Positions 35,595 through 48,613 of a DNA stretch of 64,000 nt are shown piece by piece. Origin of the DNA: Cephalopachus bancanus (lineage: Eukaryota > Chordata > Mammalia > Primates > Tarsiidae); NCBI GenBank assembly GCA_027257055.1, contig JAPVLO010001717.1:1-64000 (forward strand). Direction: 5' to 3'. Positions within the stretch are counted from its first letter, which is position 1; each line of letters opens with the position of its first letter. Below the pieces are notes generated by a model, which saw only the letters and a list, made by a program, of their open reading frames with translations, did not search any database and was not told the origin of the DNA. The translations under genes and the position numbers were made by a program.

Positions 35595-37762
35595 CCAGGA
35601 AGTCCCACCGTCACCACCAGTTTAACACAGGCTCTCCGTGCTTCTTCAGAAATGAAAACAGCACAGCATTGGTAGTCCTTATTAGGTTTCGATGCCATAG
35701 GGCAACAAAATTTAGAATTCTCCCCATAAACAAATAATGCTCTCCTGCTCGTCACTGGGGAGCACTTATATCACTCATTGGGGCACTATGTATCGCAGAG
35801 TTCTATCCGTGAAACACGGACGTTTCACTCTCGTAAGCAAAGGCCCTCTATGGGAAGGAACACAAATCAAGGGGAAAGAGTGAGAATGAGGGATTACAGC
35901 AGGCAGCAATGAAGAATACTAGTCATAGCAATGAGATAACACTGCAGCACACATTTGGCACACACTTCACCAAGGAAGATGCCTATTCACTACAGCCTAG
36001 AAGAGGCTATTCCCAACAGCAATCCACAGTGCAATTGTTTTCCCAGGACAGGAAAGGTATAAAGAAACAATAATACAGAATTCTCCCGGGCACACATAAC
36101 GCTTTCCCACCAGTAACTGTGAATGTCTGAGATCACGCATTGTGGCCCAGTGGAGTTGAGCTTTCCTGAATGTGAAAGGCTGACGAGACGCACAGCCAAA
36201 GCAGTCACCATGGAGAGCGTAATATACATGAAGGGAACAAGTGACGATCAGGAACTACCATGCACCAATGCCTTAGAGTACTCAATGCCAGTAAATGACA
36301 GGGCAGCACACTTTTCACACAGCATTTTCCAAGGGAGATTCGCATTCAAAACAAGCACAAGGAAGGCAGACAGCTCTTTTCGTCAATGCGATTGGCGGAG
36401 CAATTGTGTTTCCTACAACACAAAAATTTGAAAAGGAGAAAGATTTCAGAATACACCCAGTGAATTCACCAGTCATGCATTCTTACTCTACTGTGGAGTT
36501 TCCATGGCCCACCGGTGGCACCACTGAGCTGCACTTTCCCATACGTGACCGATTAAAGTCTTCCTAGGTCAAACAGAAGAACTCTGCAGAGCATAACTGA
36601 AAATGAGAAGACGACTGTGAGACTCATGTATTGGAGCATGCACCAAGTTAGAATAACATTGATATCCCTGAAAGAGTGCAGCACACAGTTGAAGACCCGT
36701 CTCCCAAGAAAGATGCACCCTCACAACAAGCCTAACACAGGCCGTCTGCGCTTATTCAGCAAGGCAAACCGGAGAATGACTGCATTTCGCAGCATAGGGA
36801 AACGGCAACGGAAAAACTTCATAGTATTCAAAACGAAAGCAAGTACTGCTTTTCTACAAGTGAGTGTGTAGCACTCATTTTACTCAGTGTGTGGCACAAT
36901 TTACATGCTCATTCCAAAATGTGAAGTATTGACATATCGCTCTGCTATGATAAATCAAGCTGTACCTTGAGAATCATTTATTACACCGTACACCCAGCAA
37001 GAAGAAGAACTACAGCAAATAAAAACCAACGCAGTAGACCTTTGACATGGCGTTCCCAAGCTGATACACACTCACAACGAGGGAGCGAAGCTTGTCAGCT
37101 CTTACTCATACATGCCAACGGAGGAGCAACTGCTTTGGATGGAAGAGGAACAGGTAAAATCAAAATATTGTAGAATTCAATAGGTGAACCAATAATGCTT
37201 TCCCAAAAGTAACAGTGAATCGGTCATTTCACTCAGGGTGGCACCATCGTGTTGGCATTCTTATACAGGAAACATTTCATACAGCTCTGCTAGGCATATG
37301 CACTCAGTGTAGTATGTGTACGTTGAAGAGAAACAGGAGAATCACGTATCACACCAAAGACACAGCCAGTATAATCGTTGTTGCCCCATTCAGTGACGTG
37401 CAGTTTTGAGGAATGTCTCCCATGGAAGACTCTTATTTTCCGGAAACGAAACAGAGGCTCTCGGGCCTTGTTGCCAAATGAACCCGCAGAGCCATTGTAT
37501 TCGGCATTAGATGCCCGTTTAAACACAGGAAACTTTTCAGCATTCACCGGTGAATGAAGCCTGCTTGTTCTCCAATGGCTGTGGAGACCTGGTTCCAGTC
37601 AGGGCTGCACGTGAAGTTGCACTCTGCTCACCAAACGGTCCCTGACTACTATAGTGGATACACAGGGACGCTCTGAGAATCAGGGATGAGAGCGTGCACA
37701 AAGCCAGCTTAATACAGACTGCCAATGAATAGCAGTGCAGCGCACGCTTGGATAGCCTGTCC
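35595..37762 (+). repeat. Unit 18, Z-like (2168 bp)
   Basis: Z markers gggcaacaaaa, cactatgtatcgc and tatgggaagg. Several single-base deletions start here (cacagcctag, aggaaaggtat, cccgggcac, atggcgttccc) and recur across the second half. gtagtatgtgta near 37313 lacks two bases. Confidence 0.84.
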
Positions 37763-39939
37763 CCAGGAAGTCCCACCGTCACCACCAGTTTAACACAGGC
37801 TCTCCGTGCTTCTTCAGAAATGAAAACGGCACAGCATTGGTAGTCCCTATTAGGTTTCGTTGCCATAGGGAAAACAATTTAGAATTCTCCCATAAACAAA
37901 TAATGCTCTCCTGCTCGTCACTGGGGAGCACTTATATCACTCATTGGGGCACGTTGTATCGCAGAGTTCTATCCGTGAAACACGCACGTTTCACTCTCGT
38001 AAGCAAAGGCCCTCTAAGGAAGGAACACAAATCAAGGGGAAAGAGTGAGAATGAGGTATTACAGCAGGCAGCAATGAAGAATACTAGTCATAGCAATGAG
38101 ATAACACTGCAGCACACATTTGGCACACACTTCACCAAGGAAGATGCCTATTCACTACAGCCCTAGGAGAGGCTATTCCCAACAGCAATCCACAGTGCAA
38201 TTGTTTTCCCAGGACAGGAAAAGCTATAAAGAAACAATAACAAAGAATTCTCTCGGGGCACACACAACGCTTTCCCACCAGTAACTGTGAATGTCTGAGA
38301 TCACGCATTGTGGCCCAGTGGAGTTGAGCTTTCCTGAATGTGAAAGGCTGACGAGACGCACAGCCAAAGCAGTCACCATGGAGATCGTAATATACATGAA
38401 GGGGAACAAGTGACAATCAGGAAGTACAGCATGCACCAATGCCTTAGAGGACTCAATGCCAGTAAATGACAGGGCAGCACACTTTTCACACAGCATTTTC
38501 CAAGGGAGATTCGCATTCAAACAAGCACAATGAAGGCAGACAGCTCTTTTCGTCAATGCAATTGGCGGAGCAATTGTGTTTCCTACAACACAAAAATTTG
38601 AAAAAGAGAAAGATTTCAGAATACACCCAGTGAATTCACCATGTCATGCATTCTTACTCTACTGTGGAGTTCCCATAGCCCACCCTGGCACCACTGAGCT
38701 GCACTTTCCCATACGTGACCGATTAAAGTCTTCCTAGGTCAAACAGAAGAACTCTGCAGAGCATAACTGAAAATGAGAAGACGACTGTGAGACTCATGTA
38801 TTGGAGCATGCACCAAGTTAGAATAACATTGATATCCCTGAAAGAGCGCAGCACACAGTTGAAGACCCGTCTTCCTCAAGAAAAAAAGATGCACCCTCAC
38901 AACAAGCCTAACACAGGCCGTCTGCGCTTATTCAGCAAGGCCAAAGGGAGAATGACTGCATTTCGCAGCATAGGGAAACGGCAACGGGAAAACTTCATAG
39001 TATTCAAAACGAAAGCAAGTACTGCTTTTCTACAAGTGAGTGTGTAGCACTCATTTTTCTCAATGTGTGGCACAATTTACATGCTCATTCCAAAATGTGA
39101 AGTATTGACATATCGCTCTGCTATGATAAATCAAGCTGTACCTTGAGAATCATTTATTACACCGTACACCCAGCAAGAAGAAAACTACCAGCAAATAAAA
39201 ACCAACGCAGTAGACCTTTGACATGGCGTTTCCCAAGCTGATACACACTCACAACGAGGGAGCGAGGCCTGTCAGCTCTTACTCATACTTGCCAACGGAG
39301 GAGCAACTGCTTTGGATGGAAGAGGAACAGGTAAAATCAAAAACATTGTAGAATTCAATAGGTGAACCAATAATGCTTTCCCAAAAGTAACAGTGAATCG
39401 GTCATTTCACTCAGGGAGGCACCATCGTGTTGGCATTCTTATACAGGAAACATTTCATACAGCTCTGCTAGGCATATGCACTCAGTGTAGTATGATGTAC
39501 GTTGAAGAGAAACGGAGAAATCAGGTATCACACCAAAGACACAGCCAGTATAATCGTTGTTGCCCCATTCAGTGACGTGCAGTTTTGAGGAATGTCTCCC
39601 ATGGAAGACTCTTATTTTCCGGAAACGAAACAGAGGCTCTCGGCCTTGTTGGCAAATGAACCCGCAGAGCCATTGTATTCGGCATTAGATGCCCATTTAA
39701 ACACAGGAAACTTTTCAGCATTCACCGTGAATGAAGCCTGCTTGGTCACCAATGGCTGTGGAGACTGGTTCCAGTCAGGGCTGCACGTGAAGTTGCACTC
39801 TGCTCACCAAACGGTCCCTGACTACTATAGTGTATACACAGGGACGCTCTGAATAATCAGGGATGAGAGCGTGCACAAAGCCAGCTTAATACAGACTGCC
39901 AATGAATAGCAGTGCAGCGCACGCTTGGATAGCCTGTCC
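37763..39939 (+). repeat. Unit 19, second family, insertion-bearing (2177 bp)
   Basis: tagtccctattagg with ttcgttgcc, cagccctagg near 38157, and a unique variable site cttcctcaagaaaaaaagat (38872-38890). Confidence 0.82.
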
Positions 39940-42100
39940 CCAGGAAGTCCCACCGTCACCACCAGTTTAACACAGGCTCTCCGTGCTTCTTCAGAAATGA
40001 AAACGGCACAGCATTGGTAGTCCCTATTAGGTTTCGATGCCATAGGGAAAAACAATTTAGAATTCTCCCCATAAACAAATAATGCTCTCCTGCTCGTCAC
40101 TGGGGAGCACTTATATCACTCATTGGGGCACTTTGTATCGCAGAGTTCTATCCGTGAAACACGCACGTTTCACTCTCGTAAGCAAAGGCCCTCTAAGGAA
40201 AGGAACACAAATCAAGGGGAAAGAGTGAGAATGAGGTATTACAGCAGGCAGCAATGAAGAATACTAGTCATAGCAATGAGATAACACTGCAGCACACATT
40301 TGGCACACACTTCACCAAGGAAGATGCCTATTCACTACAGCCCTAGAGAGGCTATTCCCAACAGCAATCCACAGTGCAATTGTTTTCCCAGGACAGGAAA
40401 AGGTATAAAGAAACAATAATACAGAATTCTCCCGGGGCACACACAACGCTTTCCCACCAGTATCTCTGAATGTCTGAGATCACGCATTGTGGCCCAGTGG
40501 AGTTGAGCTTTCCTGAATGTGAAAGGCTGACGAGACGCACAGCCAAAGCAGTCACCATGGAGAGCGTAATATACATGAATGGGAACAAGTGACAATCAGG
40601 AACTAACCATGCACCAATGCCTTAGAGTACTCAATGCCAGTAAATGACAGGGCAGCACACTTTTCACACAGCATTTTCCAAGGGAGATTCGCATTCAAAA
40701 CAAGCACAAGGAAGGCAGACAGCTCTTTTCGTCAATGCGATTGGCGGAGCAATTGTGTTTCCTACAACACAAAAATTTGAAAAAGAGAAAGATTTCAGAA
40801 TACACCCAGTGAATTCACCATGTCATGCATTCTTACTCTACTGTGGAGTTCCCATAGCCCCACCACTTAGCTGCACTTTCCCATACGTGACCGATTAAAG
40901 TCTTCCTAGGTCAAACAGAAGAACTCTGCAGAGCATAACTGAAAATGAGAAGACGACTGTGAGACTCATGTATTGGAGCATGCACCAAGTTAGAATAACA
41001 TTGATAACCCTGAAAGAGTGCAGCACACAGTTGAAGACCCGTCTCCCAAGAAAGATGCACCCTCACAACAAGCCTAACACAGGCCGTCTGCGCTTATTCA
41101 GCAAGGCAAAAGGGAGAATGACTGCATTTCGCAGCATAGGGAAACGGCAACGGGAAAACTTCATAGTATTCAAAACGAAAGCAAGTACTGCTTTTCTACA
41201 AGTGAGTGTGTAGCACTCATTTTTCTCAATGTGTGGCACAATTTACATGCTCATTCCAAAATGTGAAGTATTGACATATCGCTCTGCTATGATAAATCAA
41301 GCTGTACCTTGAGAATCATTTATTACACCGTACACCCAGCAAGAAGAAAACTACCAGCAAAAAAAACCAACGCAGTAGACCTTTGACATGGCGTTTCCCA
41401 AGCTGATACACACTCACAACGAGGGAGCGAAGCCTGTCAGCTCTTACTCATACTTGCCAACGGAGGAGCAACTGCTTTGGATGGAAGAGGAACAGGTAAA
41501 ATCAAAACATTGTAGAATTCAATAGGTGAACCAATAATGCTTTCCCAAAAGTAACAGTGAATCGGTCATTTCACTCAGGAGGCACCATCGTGTTGGCATT
41601 CTTATACAGGAAACATTTCATACAGCTCTGCTAGCATATGCACTCAGTGTAGTATGATGTACGTTGAAGAGAAACGGGAGAATCAGGTATCACACCAAAG
41701 ACACAGCCAGTATAATCGTTGTTGCCCCATTCAGTGACGTGCAGTTTTGAGGAATGTCTCCCATGGAAGACTCTTATTTTCCGGAAACGAAACAGAGGCT
41801 CTCGGGCCTTGTTGGCAAATGAACCCGCAGAGCCATTGTATTCGGCATTAGATGCCCGTTAAAACAGGAAACTTTTCAGCATTCACCGGTGAATGAAGCC
41901 TGCTTGGTCACCAATGGCTGTGGAGACCTGGTTCCAGTCAGGGCTGCACGTGAAGTTGCACTCTGCTCACCAAACGTCCCTGACTACTATAGTGTATACA
42001 CAGGGACGCTCTGAGAATCAGGGATGAGAGCGTGCACAAAGCCAGCTTAATACAGACTGCCAATGAATAGCAGTGCAGCGCACGCTTGGATAGCCTGTCC
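39940..42100 (+). repeat. Unit 20, second family, middle unit (2161 bp)
   Basis: The shortest clean unit. It lost about 10 bp at 40856-40868 where others read cccaccgggtggcacc. It also has gtatctctg at 40460 instead of gtaactgtg. Confidence 0.82.
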
Positions 42101-44272
42101 CCAGGAAGTCCCACCGTCACCACCAGTTTAACACAGGCTCTCCGTGCTTCTTCAGAAATGAAAACAGCACAGCATTGGTAGTCCTTATTAGGTTTCGATG
42201 CCATAGGGCAACAAAATTTAGAATTCTCCCCATAAACAAATAATGCTCTCCTGCTCGTCACTGGGGAGCACTTATATCACTCATTGGGGCACTATGTATC
42301 GCAGAGTTCTATCCGTGAAACACGGACGTTTCACTCTCGTAAGCAAAGGCCCTCTATGGGAAGGAACACAAATCAAGGGAAAGAGTGAGAATGAGGTATT
42401 ACAGCAGGCAGCAATGAAGAATACTAGTCATAGCAATGAGATAACACTGCAGCACACATTTGGCACACACTTCACCAAGGAAGATGCCTATTCACTACAG
42501 GCCTAGAAGAGGCTATTCCCAACAGCAATCCACAGTGCAATTGTTTTCCCAGGACAGGAAAAGGTATAAAGAAACAATAAAACAGAATTCTCCCGGGGCA
42601 CACACAACGCTTTCCCACCAGTAACTGTGAATGTCTGAGATCACGCATTGTGGCCCAGTGGAGTTGAGCTTTCCTGAATGTGAAAGGCTGACGAGACGCA
42701 CAGCCAAAGCAGTCACCATGGAGAGCGTAATATACATGAATGGGAACAAGTGACAATCAGGAACTACCATGCACCAATGCCTTAGAGTACTCAATGCCAG
42801 TAAATGACAGGGCAGCACACTTTTCACACAGCATTTTCCAAGGGAGATTCGCATTCAAAACAAGCACAAGGAAGGCAGACAGCTCTTTTTCGTCAATGCG
42901 ATTGGCGGAGCAATTGTGTTTCCTACAACACAAAAATTTGAAAAGAGAAAGATTTCAGAATACACCCAGTGAATTCACCATGTCATGCATTCTTACTCTA
43001 CTGTGGAGTTCCCATAGCCCACCGGGTGGCACCACTGAGCTGCACTTTCCCATACGTGACCGATTAAAGTCTTCCTAGGTCAAACAGAAGAACTCTGCAG
43101 AGCATAACTGAAAATGAGAAGACGACTGTGAGACTCATGTATTGGAGCATGCACCAAGTTAGAATAACATTGATATCCCTGAAAGAGTGCAGCACACAGT
43201 TGAAGACCCGTCTCCCAAGAAAGATGCACCCTCACAACAAGCCTAACACAGGCCGTCTGCGCTTATTCAGCAAGGCAAAAGGAGAATGACTGCATTTCGC
43301 AGCATAGGGAAACGGCAACGGGAAAAACTTCATAGTATTCAAAACGAAAGCAAGTACTGCTTTTCTACAAGTGAGTGTGTAGCACTCATTTTACTCAGTG
43401 TGTGGCACAATTTACATGCTCATTCCAAAATGTGAAGTATTGACATATCGCTCTGCTATGATAAATCAAGCTGTACCTTGAGAATCATTTATTACACCGT
43501 ACACCAGCAAGAAGAAAACTACAGCAAATAAAAACCAACGCAGTAGACCTTTGACATGGCGTTTCCCAAGCTGATACACACTCACAACGAGGGAGCGAAG
43601 CTTGTCAGCTCTTACTCATACATGCCAACGGAGGAGCAACTGCTTTGGATGGAAGAGGAACAGGTAAAATCAAAATAATTGTAGAATTCAATAGGTGAAC
43701 CAATAATGCTTTCCCAAAAGTAACAGTGAATCGGTCATTTCACTCAGGGTGGCACCATCGTGTTGGCATTCTTATACAGGAAACATTTCATACAGCTCTG
43801 CTAGGCATATGCACTCAGTGTAGTATGTGTACGTTGAAGAGAAACAGGAGAATCAGGTATCACACCAAAGACACAGCCAGTATAATCGTTGTTGCCCCAT
43901 TCAGTGACGTGCAGTTTTGAGGAATGTCTCCCATGGAAGACTCTTATTTTCCGGAAACGAAACAGAGGCTCTCGGCCTTGTTGCCAAATGAACCCGCAGA
44001 GCCATTGTATTCGGCATTAGATGCCCGTTTAAACACAGGAAACTTTTCAGCATTCACCGGTGAATGAAGCCTGCTTGGTCACCAATGGCTGTGGAGACCT
44101 GGTTCCAGTCAGGGCTGCACGTGAAGTTGCACTCTGCTCACCAAACGGTCCCTGACTACTATAGTGTATACACAGGGACGCTCTGAGAATCAGGGATGAG
44201 AGCGTGCACAAAGCCAGCTTAATACAGACTGCCAATGAATAGCAGTGCAGCGCACGCTTGGATAGCCTGTCC
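42101..44272 (+). repeat. Unit 21, Z-like (2172 bp)
   Basis: Z markers gggcaacaaaa and tatgggaagg. It shares the gtagtatgtgta two-base loss (43824) with unit 18, linking the two as HOR-equivalent units three steps apart. Confidence 0.83.
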
Positions 44273-46449
44273 CCAGGAAGTCCCACCGTCACCACCAGTT
44301 TAACACAGGCTCTCCGTGCTTCTTCAGAAATGAAAACGGCACAGCATTGGTAGTCCCTATTAGGTTTCGATGCCATAGGGAAAAACAATTTAGAATTCTC
44401 CCCATAAACAAATAATGCTCTCCTGCTCGTCACTGGGGAGCACTTATATCACTCATTGGGGCACTTGTATCGCAGAGTTCTATCCGTGAAACACGCACGT
44501 TTCACTCTCGTAAGCAAAGGCCCTCTAAGGGAAGGAACACAAATCAAGGGGAAAGAGTGAGAATGAGGTATTACAGCAGGCAGCAATGAAGAATACTAGT
44601 CATAGCAATGAGATAACACTGCAGCACACATTTGGCACACACTTCACCAAGGAAGATGCCTATTCACTACAGCCCTAGAAGGCTATTCCCAACAGCAATC
44701 CACAGTGCAATTGTTTTCCCAGGACAGGAAAAGCTATAAAGAAACAATAACAGAATTCTCTCGGGGCACACACAACGCTTTCCCACCAGTAACTGTGAAT
44801 GTCTGAGATCACGCATTGTGGCCCAGTGGAGTTGAGCTTTCCTGAATGTGAAAGGCTGACGAGACGCACAGCCAAAGCAGTCACCATGGAGAGCGTAATA
44901 TACATGAAGGGGAACAAGTGACAATCAGGAACTACAGCATGCACCAATGCCTTAGAGGACTCAATGCCAGTAAATGACAGGGCAGCACACTTTTCACACA
45001 GCATTTTCCAAGGGAGATTCGCATTCAAACAAGCACAAGGAAGGCAGACAGCTCTTTTCGTCAATGCGATTGGCGGAGCAATTGTGTTTCCTACAACACA
45101 AAAATTTGAAAAAGAGAAAGATTTCAGAATACACCCAGTGAATTCACCATGTCATGCATTCTTACTCTACTGTGGAGTTCCCATAGCCCACCGTGTGGCA
45201 CCACTGAGCTGCACTTTCCCATACGTGACCGATTAAAGTCTTCCTAGGTCAAACAGAAGAACTCTGCAGAGCATAACTGAAAATGAGAAGACGACTGTGA
45301 GACTCATGTATTGGAGCATGCACCAAGTTAGAATAACATTGATATCCCTGAAAGAGTGCAGCACACAGTTGAAGACCCGTCTCACCAGACCCAAGAAAGA
45401 TGCACCCTCACAACAAGCCTAACACAGGCCGTCTGCGCTTATTCAGCAAGGCAAAAGGAGAATGACTGCATTTCGCAGCATAGGGAAACGGCAACGGGGA
45501 AAACTTCATAGTATTCAAAACGAAAGCAAGTACTGCTTTTCTACAAGTGAGTGTGTAGCACTCATTTTCTCAATGTGTGGCACAATTTACATGCTCATTC
45601 CAAAATGTGAAGTATTGACATATCGCTCTGCTATGATAAATCAAGCTGTACCTTGAGAATCATTTATTACACCGTACACCCAGCAAGAAGAAAACTACCA
45701 GCAAATAAAAACCAACGCAGTAGACCTTTGACATGGCGTTTCCCAAGCTGATACACACTCACAACGAGGGAGCGAAGCCTGTCAGCTCTTACTCATACTT
45801 GCCAACGGAGGAGCAACTGCTTTGGATGGAAGAGGAACAGGTAAAATCAAAAACATTGTAGAATTCAATAGGTGAACCAATAATGCTTTCCCAAAAGTAA
45901 CAGTGAATCGGTCATTTCACTCAGGGAGGCACCATCGTGTTGGCATTCTTATACAGGAAACATTTCATACAGCTCTGCTAGGCATATGCACTCAGTGTAG
46001 TATGATGTACGTTGAAGAGAAACGGAGAGAATCAGGTATCACACCAAAGACACAGCCAGTATAATCGTTGTTGCCCCATTCAGTGACGTGCAGTTTTGAG
46101 GAATGTCTCCCATGGAAGACTCTTATTTTCCGGAAACGAAACAGAGGCTCTCGGCCTTGTTGGCAAATGAACCCGCAGAGCCATTGTATTCGGCATTAGA
46201 TGCCCGTTAAACACAGGAAACTTTTCAGCATTCACCGGTGAATGAAGCCTGCTTGTCACCAATGGCTGTGGAGACCTGGTTCCAGTCAGGGCTGCACGTG
46301 AAGTTGCACTCTGCTCACCAAACGGTCCCTGACTACTATAGTGTATACACAGGGACGCTCTGAATATCAGGGATGAGAGCGTGCACAAAGCCAGCTTAAT
46401 ACAGACTGCCAATGAATAGCAGTGCAGCGCACGCTTGGATAGCCTGTCC
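44273..46449 (+). repeat. Unit 22, second family, insertion-bearing (2177 bp)
   Basis: The variable site reads ctcaccagacccaagaaag (45380-45398). agccctagaagg near 44672 and caataacagaattctctcgg near 44746 are shared in part with units 19 and 30. Confidence 0.82.
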
Positions 46450-48613
46450 CCAGGAAGTCCCACCGTCACCACCAGTTTAACACAGGCTCTCCGTGCTTCT
46501 TCAGAAATGAAAACGGCACAGCATTGGTAGTCCCTATTAGGTTTCGATGCCATAGGGAAAAACAATTTAGAATTCTCCCCATAAACAAATAATGCTCTCC
46601 TGCTCGTCACTGGGGAGCACTTATATCACTCATTGGGGCACTTTGTATCGCAGAGTTCTATCCGTGAAACACGCACGTTTCACTCTCGTAAGCAAAGGCC
46701 CTCTAAGGGAAGGAACACAAATCAAGGGGAAAGAGTGAGAATGAGGTATTACAGCAGGCAGCAATGAAGAATACTAGTCATAGCAATGAGATAACACTGC
46801 AGCACACATTTGGCACACACTTCACCAAGGAAGATGCCTATTCACTACAGCCCTAGGAGAGGCTATTCCCAACAGCAATCCACAGTGCAATTGTTTTCCC
46901 AGGACAGGAAAAGTATAAAGAAACAATAATACAGAATTCTCCCGGGGCACACACAACGCTTTCCCACCAGTCTGTGAATGTCTGAGATCACGCATTGTGG
47001 CCCAGTGGAGTTGAGCTTTCCTGAATGTGAAAGGCTGACGAGACGCACAGCCAAAGCAGTCACCATGGAGAGCGTAATATACATGAATGGGAACAAGTGA
47101 CAATCAGGACTAAACATGCACCAATGCCTTAGAGTACTCAATGCCAGTAAATGACAGGGCAGCACACTTTTCACACAGCATTTTCCAAGGGAGATTCGCA
47201 TTCAAAACAAGCACAAGGAAGGCAGACAGCTCTTTTTCGTCAATGCGATTGGCGGAGCAATTGTGTTTCCTACAACACAAAAATTTGAAAAAGAGAAAGA
47301 TTTCAGAATACACCCAGTGAATTCACCATGTCATGCATTCTTACTCTACTGTGGAGTTCCCATAGCCCACCACTGAGCTGCACTTTCCCATACGTGACCG
47401 ATTAAAGTCTTCCTAGGTCAAACAGAAGAACTCTGCAGAGCATAACTGAAAATGAGAAGACGACTGTGAGACTCATGTATTGGAGCATGCACCAAGTTAG
47501 AATAACATTGATAACCCTGAAAGAGTGCAGCACACAGTTGAAGACCCGTCTGCCAAGAAAGATGCACCCTCACAACAAGCCTAACACAGGCCATCTGCGC
47601 TTATTCAGCAAGGCAAAGGGAGAATGACTGCATTTCGCAGCATAGGGAAACGGCAACGGGAGAAACTTCATAGTATTCAAAACGAAAGCAAGTACTGCTT
47701 TTCTACAAGTGAGTGTGTAGCACTCATTTTTCTCAATGTGTGGCACAATTTACATGCTCATTCCAAAATGTGAAGTATTGACATATCGCTCTGCTATGAT
47801 AAATCAAGCTGTACCTTGAGAATCATTTATTACACCGTACACCCAGCAAGAAGAAAACTACCAGCAAATAAAAACCAACGCAGTAGACCTTTGACATGGC
47901 GTTTCCCAAGCTGATACACACTCACAACGAGGGAGCGAAGCCTGTCAGCTCTTACTCATACTTGCCAACGGAGGAGCAACTGCTTTGGATGGAAGAGGAA
48001 CAGGTAAAATCAAAACATTGTAGAATTCAATAGGTGAACCAATAATGCTTTCCCAAAAGTAACAGTGAATCGGTCATTTCACTCAGGAGGCACCATCGTG
48101 TTGGCATTCTTATACAGGAAACATTTCATACAGCTCTGCTAGGCATATGCACTCAGTGTAGTATGATGTACGTTGAAGAGAAACGGAGAGAATCAGGTAT
48201 CACACCAAAGACACAGCCAGTATAATCGTTGTTGCCCCATTCAGTGACGTGCAGTTTTGAGGAATGTCTCCCATGGAAGACTCTTATTTTCCGGAAACGA
48301 AACAGAGGCTCTCGGGCCTTGTTGGCAAATGAACCCGCAGAGCCATTGTATTCGGCATTAGATGCCCATTTAAACACAGGAAACTTTTCAGCATTCACCG
48401 GTGAATGAAGCCTGCTTGGTCACCAATGGCTGTGGAGACCTGGTTCCAGTCAGGGCTGCACGTGAAGTTGCAATCTGCTCACCAAACGGTCCCTGACTAC
48501 TATAGTGTATACACAGGGACGCTCTGAATATCAGGGATGAGAGCGTGCACAAAGCCAGCTTAATACAGACTGCCAATGAATAGCAGTGCAGCGCACGCTT
48601 GGATAGCCTGTCC
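46450..48613 (+). repeat. Unit 23, second family (2164 bp)
   Basis: Has a loss at 46968-46974 (ccagtctgtgaatg for ccagtaactgtgaatg) and a ~10 bp loss at 47369-47375 (cccaccactgagc), similar to that in unit 20. Confidence 0.82.

Larger units (their letters stand above)
31226..37762 (+). repeat. Higher-order repeat copy H6, last X-Y-Z copy, with a mosaic Y
   Basis: The X unit (31226-33406) is typical. The Y unit (33407-35594) starts as Y but changes to an X-like sequence at about 34,850-34,910. The Z unit (35595-37762) has Z markers (gggcaacaaaa, cacggacg) but already carries small deletions typical of the second half of the window. This copy marks the passage to the second HOR family. Confidence 0.78.
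37763..44272 (+). repeat. Second-family higher-order repeat, copy G1 (three units)
   Basis: Units at 37763, 39940 and 42101. The first has an insertion after gacccgtct (38865-38890) and the last has the Z-like markers gggcaacaaaa and tatgggaagg. In the first family the unit with this insertion directly precedes Z. Here one unit lies between them, so the order differs. Length is 6510 bp. Confidence 0.7.
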
